Shown: positions 55,501 through 64,000 of the stretch, one piece after another
Layout of the letters: each line of letters begins with the position of its first letter
Position numbering within the stretch: position 1 is the first letter of the stretch
DNA from: Macrostomum hystrix
Taxonomy: Eukaryota; Platyhelminthes; Macrostomidae
DNA: 64,000 nt
Direction of reading: 5' to 3'
NCBI GenBank assembly: GCA_950097015.1
Contig: CATNEN010000002.1
Location: 7,282,501 to 7,346,500, forward strand
Position numbers and translations under genes: made by a program
The notes under the pieces: model-generated
The model's input: only the letters and a program-made list of their open reading frames with translations
What the model was told of the DNA's origin: nothing
Database searches by the model: none

Positions 55501-58500
55501 GATCAGATAGTCCACCTGATCTCCGTAGCCTTCTTCGCCTTAAAATTAGGAAATTTTTCAAGATTCAGATAAAAAAGACGCGTTGTTATTTCTAGGAAAC
55601 GCATGGATGCTTTTAAGAATATTTTTAGCTTTCTATAAAAGACCGTGTAGATTTTTAGATATGTTTACAGGACTTATGATGGCAATTAGGTTTCTTAGAA
55701 TGATCAGGATTTTTTAAGAAAGACTATTTTAACAAAAACACCATAAAGTTTCTAAGAAACACAATAACGTGTGTTATCCTGCCGGGCCCCCCTGCAAATA
55801 GATAGAGAAAGGCGAGCCCGTAAAAGTGAAAAGGCCACACTATTTTCCCCACTGGGCTATTTCAAATGCCCACTGCCTGCTTCTCGACAGCTCCCAAACC
55901 GAATGACCGATTTTCGTGAAAGTCCACCATATAGATCTCATAGGCAAATTCATATTGAATAAAAAAATACCAATATAATAAATACAAAATGATCAGCATC
56001 AGCAACAATAGCCGACATGGTTACACGATGAAACTTTGAGAGCAGAAAAGGCATGCCTATATTGGTGGTTTAGCCACCAGACAACCCAACAAGAATCATC
56101 GAATATCTCAAAGATTCAATGTTCTGTGATTCTGGAAGCAGTTTCATCGGGTAGAGTGGAAAATTTTGCCTATGCCGTGGATTTTCATGGTGATAGGTTG
56201 AAAACTTTAGGATATACAGGAAAAAGAAAAATGTGTGCATTCGAAAATGTCTTGGGACATTTGCATATTGGGACAAGAACTATTTGCATACATACATTGC
56301 ATAAGTACGTTGATCCCACCGCTGCCGCCAAGGTCCCCGAGGTCGAGCTGGCGATGCAACCACCGGCGTCAAGGGTGAGAAAGGCGTGCAGGGCTTCCAG
56401 GGTCTGAAGGGCACCACCGGCGATAAAGGCTTTAAAGGTGACAGCGGCGTTCCCGGCGTGAACGGCTCAAAGGGCGACAAGGGAGACAAGGGCGAGCGCG
56501 GAGTCAAGGGCGACACTGGCGCCACTGGCGACAAGGGCATCAAAGGCGAGCTGGCCGAGAAGGGCGAGAAAGGCGTGGCCGGACCGCGCGGACCAACTGG
56601 CGAGGTTGGCGAGAAGGGCATTCAAGGAATGCCGGGCAAGCCGGCGCACTGCAAGAGCCTCGGCCCGGAAGGCCGGCAGGGCGTGAGGGGCCCGATGGGA
56701 CCAAAAGGCTCCAACGGCGCCAAGGTATTTGAAATCTTCTTTCAATTCTTGTCTCTATTTAACGAGCAGTTTTCTTTGCATAAATCAGTTTACCGAACCG
56801 TCTGACAGGGCGATGTTGGTCCGAAAGGCTCCAAAAGCGACAAAGGTTCAACTGGTCCGCAAGGCCGAGTTGGCGACACTGGCGACAAGGGCGACATCGG
56901 ACCGAAGGGCTTCCAGGGTGAAATGGGTCCGACTGGCGAGAAGGGCGTTCAGGGCGAGACTGGCGATCAGGGACCGCAAGGCCTGATCGGACCGAAGGGA
57001 CCAGTTGGCGACCTGGGACCCAAGGGCGAGCAGGGACCGATCGGCGAGAAGGGCATGCAGGTGCGCAGGGGTGATTGGGTGGTTTCTAGGGTGGTTTCTA
57101 CGACTCTGAACTTGATTACGTGGCGAGGCCACATTCGTTTGGGCCGCAGCCGCGGAGAGAAGGCTTGGGGGCTGGTCGTGCTATTTAGGCCATTGAGGGC
57201 CAACCCACAAGGCACAGTGAGTGTACACTGCCTGACGATTAGATGTTCACACCTGTGTGGTGTGTGCTAAGCTCTCAGCGGAATGGGCAGAATCGGCTCC
57301 TCGATGTCAATTTTAAATTCGAATTCTCTAACATTGTGCTTCCCTCTTCAAATCGTTCAGGGCCTCCCAGGCCGCGGTCTGAGAGGACCAAAAGGAGACC
57401 AGGGTCCAGTCGGTCCCGAAGGCTCGGTTGGTCCTCGCGGGCCGCTGGGCGAGCCGGGCAACCAGGGACCGCGCGGTCTGAACGGCGCTGGTCAGAAGGG
57501 CGTGAAAGGCGAGGTCGGGCCTCCGGGGCCGCTCGGACCCGACGGCAACGTCGGCCCGATGGGACCCAAGGGCGAGAAGGGCATCGCCGGAGCGGATGGA
57601 AAGCTTGGCCGGAAGGTGAGCAGAGCTCATCATTGCTCGTTACTTTATTATTTTGTATTTGGCTCTGAGTTTCAATGACTCGTTGTTTTGCTTCAGTATT
57701 TCAAGTGGAGTTGTTGCCTGGAAGTGGCGGACTCATGGCCTGATGGTTGGGGGTTCGATTCTTGACTCTCATCGAACAACTTTTGTTCTTTAGATAGAAA
57801 ATTAACTCTGTAAAGTGAAGCAGCTATGGTGATTGAGGGCGGGTGTGGTGTCCCTTCAGTCCATGGACTGGGCAGCCGTACGCAGCCTTCAGATGCGCTG
57901 CGCTTTCGCTGCCGCTGTGCTGTCGGCTGCGCGTCTGGCGCAACTGGGGCTGGTGTAATCAATTGATATTATTGTGTCTTTTCTTTTTCCTCAGGGCGAC
58001 CGCGGTCCCCAGGGCGACAAGGGCGTCAACGGCACTCTGGGCGAACGCGGTGACATTGGACCGAAGGGCGACAAAGGCAAAGTTGGCGAGATTGGCCGCG
58101 TCGGTGACCTGGGCGACAAGGGCGACACCGGGCAGAAGGGCGACTTCGAGAAGGGCAACCGGGGTGTCCCCGGCTCGAAGGGCGTCAAAGGTGAATTGGG
58201 AGTCAAGGGCGACGACGGTCCGAAGGGCGAGAAGGGCATCCAGGGCGGCGCCGGAAAGCTTGGCCGGAAGGGCGACAGAGGCGACACAGGGCCGAATGGA
58301 ACCGTCGGCGAGAGCGGCGAGAAGGGCCAGAAGGGCGAGACTGGCCTGTTTGGGCGCAGAGGCGACAAGGGCGACAAGGGCGACCGCGGCGAGAAAGGCG
58401 GCAAAGGACTCGACGGAGTGAAAGGCGATACCGGCGAGAAGGGCAACCACACGACGTGCGTGTCGGTGACGGGCTTGATGGGAGAGAAGGGCTTTCAGGG

Positions 58501-61500
58501 CGAGACTGGCAAGCAGGGAGACAAGGGCAGCCTCGGCAGGGTCGGTAAGTCAATGGGAATCTTTACGGTGTATTTCTGCGAGGAAAGGTGTCTTTATGGC
58601 AGTCAGGGTGTCTTTATGGCAGTCAGGGTGTCTTTATGGCAGTCAGGGTGTCTTTATGGCAGTCAGGGTGTCTTTATGGCAGTCAGGGTGTCTTTATGGC
58701 AGTCAGGGTGTCTTTATGGCAGTCAGGGTGTCTTGATGACATTATGACAGTCGGGTGTCTCTATGTTAAACATGGTGTCTTTCTGACAGCCAGGGTGTCT
58801 TTCATATCGGATGGGGTGTCTTAATGACAGTCAGGGTGTCTATCCACCGCAGGTGACACGGGTCCGAAGGGCTACAAAGGCGACACTGGAGACACTGGGG
58901 CGAACGGCACAACCGGCGACTCGGGTCCAACGGGTGCGCAGGGCGACAAAGGCGACAAAGGCGTCGCCGGCCGCGACGGAGTCGACGGCGCCGTCGGAGA
59001 GAAGGGAGTCAAGGGCGAGTCCGGCACGAAGGGAGACCGCGGCGACATTGGAGCCATGGGGGAGAAAGGCATCAAGGGAATGCCTGGTTAGTTTTTGTGT
59101 CAGAAGTATTGCAGATACGCAGTTCAGTTGATTCCCAATCAATTCTAAAAACGAATTTTCGCCACTTCAGGCGCTCTCGGCGCGAAGGGTAACAACGGCA
59201 CCACTGGACCCGTCGGGCAGAAAGGCGAGAAGGGCATGGACGGTGTTCTTGGAGTGAAGGGCGAGAAAGGCGACAATGGAACTGTTGGCAACATCGGAGA
59301 GAAGGGTGAGACAGGGAGTATTTTATCGGGGTAGAAAGTCAGTCGGGTAGAAAGTCAGTGGATAGAAAGTCAGTGGGTAGAAAGTGAGTAAGGGTAGAAA
59401 GTCAGTGGTAGTAGAGAGTCAGTAGGGGATAGAAATTCAGCAGGGGTAAAAAGCCACTAGGGGTAGAAAGCCAGTAGGCGTAGAAAGCCAGTAGGCGTAG
59501 AAAGTCAGTAGGGGTAGAAAGCCAGTAGGCGTAGAAAGCCAGTAGGCGTAGAAAGTCAGTAGGGGTAGAAAGCCAGTAGGCGTAGAAAGTCAGTAGGGGT
59601 AGAAAGCCAGTAGGGGTAGAAAGTCAGTAGGGGAAGAAAGTCAGTAGGGGTAGAAAGTCAGTAGGGGAAGAAAGTCAGTAGGGGTAGAAAGCCAGTAGGG
59701 GTAGAAAGTCAGTAGGGGAAGAAAGCCAGTAGGGGTTGAAAATCAGTAGGGGTAGAAAGTCAGTAGGGGTAGAAAGTCAGTAGAGGAAGAAAGTCAGTAG
59801 GGGTAGAAAGTCAGTAGGGGTAGAAAGTCAGTAGGGGTAGATAGCCAGTAGGGGTAGAAAGTCAGTAGGGGTAGAAAGTCAGTAGGGGTAGAAAGTCAGT
59901 AGGGGTAGAAAGTCAGCAGGTTGAAATTGCCGCAATTCGCAGGTTCCGGAGGCGAGATTGGCGAGAAGGGCCAGCCTGGTCGGAAGGGCATCGCTTTGAA
60001 GGGCGACTCCGGCCAAGTCGGCGAGAAGGGCGAGCCGGGCGCGGTCGGCGAGAAAGGCATCGTCGGCCTGCCGGGCAAGCAGGGCCGTCTCGGCTCGAAG
60101 GGCCCCATAGGCCCCCGCGGCGACCCCGGAGTCAGAGGACCGAAGGGCGAGAAGGGGCCTCAGGGAGAGCAGGGAGAGAACGGTGGCCAAGGCCCTCAGG
60201 GCGAGAAGGTGAGCTGACCCTGTGTCATAAACCAATGACCCATTGTCATGAACCAATGACCCACTGTCCTGAACCAATGAGCCACTGTCCTGAACCAATG
60301 ACCCACTGTCATAAACCAATGACCCACTGTCCTGAACCAATGACCCACTGTCCTGAACCAATGAGCCACTGTCCTGAACCAATGCCCACTGTCATTAACC
60401 AATGACCACTGTCATAAACCAATGACCCACTGTCCTGAACCAATGAGCCACTGTCCTGAACCAATGCCCACTGTCATTAACCAATGACCACTGTCATAAA
60501 CCAATGACCACTGTCATAAACCAATGACCCATTGTCATAAACCAATGACCCACTGTCCTGAACCAATGAGCCACTGTCCTGAACCAATGACCACTGTCAT
60601 AAACCAATGACCACTGTCATAAACCAATGACCACTGTCCTGAACCAATGAGCCACTGTCCTGAACCAATGCCCACTGTCATTAACCAATGACCACTGTCA
60701 TAAACCAATGACCACTGTCATAAACCAATGACCACTGTCCTGAACCAATGACCCACTGTCCTGAACTAATGCCCACTGTCATGAACCAATGACCCATTGT
60801 CCTGAACCAATGACCCACTGTCCTGAACCAATGAGCCACTGTCATGAACCAATGACCCACTGTCATGAACCAATGACCCACTGTCATGAACCAATGACCC
60901 ACTGTCCTGAACCAATGAGCCACTGTCCTGAACCAATGACCACTGTCATAAACCAATGACCACTGTCATAAACCAATGACCACTGTCCTGAACCAATGAC
61001 CCACTGTCCTGAACCAATGCCCACTGTCATTAACCAATGACCACTGTCATAAACCAATGACCACTGTCCTGAACCAATGACCCACTGTCCTGAACCAATG
61101 CCCACTGTCATTAACCAATGACCACTGTCATAAACCAATGACCCACTGTCCTGAACCAATGCCCACTGTCATAAACCAATGACCACTGTCATAAACCAAT
61201 GACCAATTGGTCCTGAACCAATGACCCACTGTCCTGAACCTATGACCTACTGTCCTGACCCAATCAGTGACCCAGTATCTTGATCCAATGACTCACTATC
61301 TTGACCCAATGACCCACTGTCCTGAACCTATCACCCACTATCTTGACCCAATGACCCACTATCTCGGCGACCCACTATCCTGACCTTATCACCTGCTATC
61401 TTGATCAAAGCATGGCACTATATGAACCCAATATTTCACTAATTATTTAACGACCCAATATTTATAAAAATAGCAGCAGTTTTATTCCGAACATTCCCAT

Positions 61501-63661
61501 AGACAGTGAGTTCCATAAATTTTCTTCTCTGAATGAATTCGCCGCTCCTTCCAGGGCAAGAAGGGCGAAACAGGTGACCAAGGTTACCAAGGACCCACCG
61601 GGCCGCTCAGCCCTGGCGGCACCATTTTCTCCTTCCACTCCATGAACACCACCCCGCCGGCCTGCCCGCCCGGCACGCGCGTGGTGCGTCAGGGCTACAG
61701 CTTCGTGGGGGCGGCTTCCGGCGGGCGCACCTGGGCGCAGGACATGGGTGAGTGAATTGTTGTGATTTGCGCTATTCCACAGCTCTTAAGAAGTTTCGCA
61801 CATCCTTTGACATAAGATATGGAAACAAGGAAAATATTGTAATTAGAAATACAAGGTGTGGAACGTAAAGATCAGGATTGGGATTATGATCGGGATCAGG
61901 ATTGGGATCAGGATTGGGATTATGATCGGGATCAGGATTGGGATCAGGATTGGAATTATGATCGGGATCAGGATTAGGATCAGAATTAGGATTATGATCG
62001 GGATCAGGATTGGGATCAGAATTAGGATTAGGATTGGGATTATGATTGGGATCTGAATTAGGATTAGGATCGGGATTGGGATTGGGATCAGAATTAGGAT
62101 TAGGATCGGGATTAGGATTGGGATCTGAATTAGGATTAGGATCGGGATCAGAATGAGATTAGGATCGGGATTAGGATCGGGATCAGAATTGTGATTATGA
62201 TTGGGATCAGAATAAGGATTAGGATCGGGATCAGAATGAGATTAGGATCGGGATCAGAATAAGGATTAGGATCGGGATCAGAATAAGGATTAGGATCGGG
62301 ATCGAATTAGGATTATAAGCACATAAGCACTCCGCCAACCCCTGTCGCAGGGTCCATGGGCTCATGCAAGGACAAATTCACCAGCATGCCGTTCATCCAG
62401 TGCGACGCCGAGCGCAGCTGTCACTATTCCAGCCGCAGCGAGCGCTCCTATTGGCTGGCAACCCGGGGTAAAACCCTGGCCAATCCGCTGCCGGTGGACG
62501 ATCCGCGGATCCGAGAGCAGGTGTCCCGCTGCTCCGTCTGCGACTGCCATTCGGCAGTGATCGCTGTGCACTCGCAGTCAGCCCTGCAGCCCGAATGCCC
62601 GCCAACCTGGGAGGAGATGTGGATTGGCTACAGCTTCCTCATGGTATGATTGGGAGATGTGGATTGGCTACAGCTTCCTCATGGTATGATTGGGAGATGT
62701 GGATTGGCTACAGCTTCCTCATGGTATGATTGGGAGATGTGGATTGGCTACAGATTCCTCATGGTATGATTGGGGGCTGTGGATTGGCTACAGCTTCCTC
62801 ATGGTATGATTGGGAGATGTGGATTGGCTACAGCTTCCTCATGGTATGATTGGGAGATGTGGATGTGGCTACAGCTTCCTCATGGTATGATTGGGAGATG
62901 TGGATTGGCTACAGATTCCTCATGGTATGATTGGGAGATGTGGATTGGCTACAGCTTCCTCATGGTATGATTGGGGGCTGTGATTTAAGTAGAGGATTTG
63001 GGATCTAAGATGAGCATTTGTGATCTACGCAGAGGATTTGGGATCTAAGTAGAGGATTTAGAATCTAAGCAGAGGATTTGGGATCTAAGTAGAGGATTTG
63101 GGATCTAAGTGGAGGATTTGGGATCTACGCAGAGGATTCGGGATCTAAGAATCTAATAATCTAAGGATCTAAGAAGAGGATTTGGGATCTAAGTGGAGGA
63201 TTTGGGATCTACGCAGAGGATTTGGGATCTACGCAGAGGATTTGGGATCTAAGTAGAGGATTTGGGATCTAAGTAGAGGATTTTGGATCGAAGTAGAAGA
63301 TTCGGGATCTAAGAATCTAATGATCTAAGGATCTAAGAAGAGGATAAGAATCGCATGAGCTCATCAACAGGATCCCTGATCCCCAAAAAATCGCCAGTTC
63401 ACAACGGGCGGCACGGGAAGCGGCCAGGACCTGGTGTCTCCGGGCAGCTGCCTTCCATACTTCAGCTTTAACCCGATGCTGGAGTGCAACAACCAGGGCG
63501 GTCGCTGCCACCACTGGCAGGACTCCATCACCTACTGGCTGTCCGTCATCCCGGAGGAAGCGATGTTCCAGAAGCCCCTGCCAACGTCGACGAGTTCTTA
63601 CTCGCTGGAGTCGAGTGTGTACAATCGGATCAGCCGCTGCAAAGTGTGCCGCAGGACTTAG
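46574..63661 (+). CDS. COL4A2: Collagen type IV alpha chain, alpha-2-like, complete
   Basis: 26 exons: 46574-46584, 46657-46714, 46800-46859, 47505-47639, 48347-48391, 48485-48547, 48634-48756, 48835-48933, 49068-49271, 50708-50761, 50887-50994, 51557-52024, 52742-53065, 53158-53239, 53318-53433, 54052-54508, 56333-56724, 56809-57060, 57361-57615, 57995-58544, 58853-59086, 59171-59305, 59943-60208, 61555-61747, 62351-62643, 63398-63661. Total 5,241 nt, 1,746 residues, every junction in phase. Signal peptide [20 protein letters not shown] is split over exons 1-2; exon 3 holds the 7S cysteines ([13 protein letters not shown]). A Gly-X-Y region follows with interruptions ([45 protein letters not shown]) and several RGD triplets, then the NC1 domain. 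It forms the basement-membrane network outside cells as trimers. [13 protein letters not shown] and LVSPGSCL favour alpha-2; the C-terminus RRT is more alpha-1-like, so the symbol is provisional. Introns after exons 7 and 15 begin with GC. Confidence 0.95.
46871..47300. repeat. Collagen intron 3 minisatellite, 21-bp unit
   Basis: About 11 good units containing 'gacccaagctgaaccaatt' to 47104, then degenerate 'atgactcaacctgaccc' units to about 47300. Confidence 0.93.
47655..47870. repeat. Collagen intron 4 minisatellite, 20-bp unit
   Basis: About 10 units of 'tcctcattcacgatgccatt' with small variants. Confidence 0.93.
47937..48306 (+). mobile_element. SINE family 1 copy in collagen intron 4
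   Basis: Full-length, same strand as the gene: tRNA-like head (gtggcagagcggttaacgcg, ctcgattcc), body and ATT tail, ending 40 bp before exon 5. Short flanking duplications gcttgat at 47930-47936 and 48307-48313. Confidence 0.9.
48943..49047. repeat. Collagen intron 8, 7-bp repeat
   Basis: About 15 copies of gtaaact, reaching to within 21 bp of exon 9; the acceptor is the unusual ttgag|G. Confidence 0.93.
49307..50650. repeat. Collagen intron 9 minisatellite, 14-bp unit, about 95 copies
   Basis: Unit cctgtccatcccta with ttcc/cact variants; the sense strand is almost pure pyrimidine. Two 400-codon frames across it ([14 protein letters not shown]) are artefacts of the 42-bp codon period. Confidence 0.96.
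51297..51500. repeat. Collagen intron 11 minisatellite, 21-bp unit
   Basis: About 10 units with 'cccatccagatcccaactta'. Related but irregular phrases start near 51180. Confidence 0.92.
52122..52712. repeat. Collagen intron 12 minisatellite, about 34-bp unit
   Basis: About 17 units containing 'ggggctgagccactgttggg' and 'gtgtgattttgtaa'; left units carry caccattgaag instead of cactgttgg. The last unit ends about 30 bp before exon 13. Confidence 0.95.
53470..54035. repeat. Collagen intron 15 minisatellite, 16/24-bp units
   Basis: Alternating 'ctcatcctcataatcagatc' and 'ccatctcaatcagatccc' units with a higher-order period (the block from 53600 resembles that from 53785). It runs up to the acceptor of exon 16. 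Confidence 0.94.
54990..55362 (+). mobile_element. Possible retroelement 3' end with GATA tail (collagen intron 16)
   Basis: GC-rich block ending 'cgggcccccctgcaaatag' followed by (atag)n. The same 3' terminus recurs at 55782-55805 ('gccgggcccccctgcaaata', then gatagag), as expected of 5'-truncated retroposed copies sharing a 3' end and simple tail. The left border is not defined, and no reverse transcriptase is seen. Confidence 0.35.
55386..55445 (+). mobile_element. SINE family 2 fragment
   Basis: Contains 'caagacacttaagttgttag' and agtccatggact, two landmarks of the copy at 37003-37275. Low-copy remnant in collagen intron 16; the rest of 55446-56332 shows nothing I can name. Confidence 0.4.
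57110..57305 (+). mobile_element. SINE family 1 copy without head, collagen intron 18
   Basis: Starts in 'tggcgaggccacattcgttt' and follows the body to 'gaatgggcagaatcggctcc'. The tRNA-like head and ATT tail are missing. Confidence 0.85.
57715..57885 (+). mobile_element. SINE family 2 copy, collagen intron 19
   Basis: Head with B-box-like 'gggggttcgattc', then 'attgagggcgggtgtggtgt' and cagtccatggactg, parallel to the end of 37003-37275. Confidence 0.55.
58589..58737. repeat. Collagen intron 20 minisatellite, 20-bp unit, 7 perfect copies
   Basis: Unit 'gtctttatggcagtcagggt', identical across seven copies, then four diverged ones to about 58840. Confidence 0.95.
59334..59920. repeat. Collagen intron 22 minisatellite, 18-bp unit
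   Basis: About 32 units of gtagaaagtcagtagggg; the purine-rich sense strand ends 22 bp before exon 23. Confidence 0.95.
60228..61220. repeat. Collagen intron 23 minisatellite, 20/21-bp units
   Basis: About 47 units, 'aatgacccactgtcctgaac' or with gtcataaacc; diverged units continue to about 61400. Confidence 0.95.
61870..62325. repeat. Collagen intron 24 G-rich hexamer repeat
   Basis: Irregular mixture of gggatt, gggatc, aggatt and agaatt hexamers on the sense strand. Confidence 0.93.
62614..62985. repeat. Minisatellite made of the exon 25 end and its splice donor, 40-bp unit
   Basis: Nine units start at 62614, 62654, 62694, 62734, 62774, 62814, 62854, 62893 and 62933, plus a partial tenth. 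The first unit is real coding sequence (GAG ATG TGG ATT GGC TAC ... CTC ATG) plus the true donor gtatga; the rest are intronic copies of it. Differences between copies are few, so the expansion is recent. Confidence 0.95.
62990..63345. repeat. Collagen intron 25 second minisatellite, 20-bp unit
   Basis: Units 'ggatttgggatctaagtaga' with ctacgc variants, about 17 copies including diverged ones. Confidence 0.93.
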
Positions 63662-63849
63662 TGGCGGCCTTCTAAAAATTGAGTCTTCCTGATCCTCACA
63701 GCTCGAGCTCGCGACCGCCTCCAGTCAAGTTTTCTTTGACTGAAAGCAAAGTATTTATGAATTTGTTTGCGCATATATATTCATTTATGTGAAAGCCCAT
63801 AGTTGCAATTGAATTATTGGGAAATTATTTGCACCAGACCTTAACTCCT
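63662..63849. other. Collagen IV 3' flank
   Basis: The 3' UTR presumably starts here. No AATAAA is present before the window ends; the signal is variant or beyond the edge. Confidence 0.4.
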
Positions 63850-64000
63850 TAAATTCGTCGATTTTCTTGAATTTGTCGATTTTCTTGAATTCGTAGATTT
63901 TCTTGAATTCGTCGATTTTCTTGAATTCGTCGATTTTCTTGAATTCGTCGACTTTCTTAAATTCGTAGATTTTCTTGAATTCGTAGATTTTCTTGAATTC
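63850..64000. repeat. Minisatellite, 18-bp unit, cut by window end
   Basis: About 8 units of attcgtcgattttcttga with cgtag variants, continuing past 64000. Confidence 0.95.

Larger units (their letters stand above)
61555..63661 (+). other. Collagen IV NC1 domain exons (24-26)
   Basis: Exon 24 ends the triple helix ([10 protein letters not shown]) and starts NC1. The two homologous halves each carry the six expected cysteines: [30 protein letters not shown] and PECPP, GSCLP, LECNN, GRCHH, SRCKVC. A 13th cysteine follows the first half (VCDCHS) where families usually read EAPA. In the loop between YWLATRG and VSRC there is no methionine, although this is where the crosslinking methionine (Met93) of NC1 lies. 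NC1 drives chain choice, trimer assembly and end-to-end hexamer formation. Confidence 0.9.

Noticed and set aside
55803-55817. Extra collagen exon GAGAAAGGCGAGCCC
   Set aside because: Splice phases 1 in and 0 out would break the frame into exon 17, while exon 16 joins exon 17 perfectly.
51344-60108. Many antisense ORFs rich in Pro, Ser and Leu opposite collagen exons
   Set aside because: They are complements of Gly-X-Y codons (GGC, GAC, AAG), which contain no antisense stops.
61870-62325. Internal telomeric repeat
   Set aside because: Hexamers are gggatt/gggatc/aggatt mixtures; no run of TTAGGG or another known telomere unit.

Overview
The window is eukaryotic nuclear DNA from an invertebrate. 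Coding exons are GC-rich and carry canonical GT-AG (twice GC-AG) introns. They sit in AT-rich DNA crowded with unrelated minisatellites, tRNA-derived SINEs and small inverted-repeat transposons. The gene set (collagen IV, 14-3-3 epsilon, a Polycomb-like protein, a BIR-RING IAP and an orphan class A GPCR) marks a bilaterian animal. The repeat load and the divergent receptor fit a free-living flatworm such as Macrostomum, but that assignment is inference.

Layout, left to right. 1-5.0 kb: gene-poor, with two minisatellites. 5.06-6.41 kb: single-exon GPCR on the + strand with a nearby TATA box. 7.3-9.2 kb: 30-bp minisatellite whose right edge carries a minus-strand ORF with a signal-peptide-like start. 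10.35-11.06 kb: 16-bp minisatellite abutting a decayed non-LTR RNase H fragment. 11.77-12.86 kb: two-exon CRAL-TRIO (Sec14-like) gene. 13.6-17.2 kb: 39-bp minisatellite, open along its whole length in one minus-strand frame. 20.5-22.6 kb: three-exon C2H2 zinc-finger gene. 22.66-23.96 kb: GAGA-rich array bounded by degenerate hAT-like termini. 24.65-28.43 kb: four-exon Polycomb-like gene (Tudor, two PHDs, extended homology region). 30.0-30.7 kb: GCTAGC-containing array. 32.16-32.76 kb: MITE with 60-bp inverted repeats. 32.84-33.78 kb: IAP (BIR-UBA-RING) on the minus strand. 33.9-34.25 kb: intact SINE with a 13-bp target duplication. 38.05-41.78 kb: three-exon 14-3-3 epsilon gene whose first intron holds two different MITEs. 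46.57-63.66 kb: a complete 26-exon collagen IV alpha chain (1,746 residues) in which nearly every longer intron has its own minisatellite.

The genes are unrelated housekeeping, signalling, chromatin and matrix genes, not a pathway cluster. All are on the + strand except the IAP. The recurrent theme is how tandem arrays arise here: one grew inside a hAT-type MITE lineage, one is a tandem copy of a collagen exon end together with its splice donor, and most others are private to a single intron or intergenic gap. I rebuilt all splice models by hand from splice sites, phase and family similarity; every multi-exon model closes in frame.
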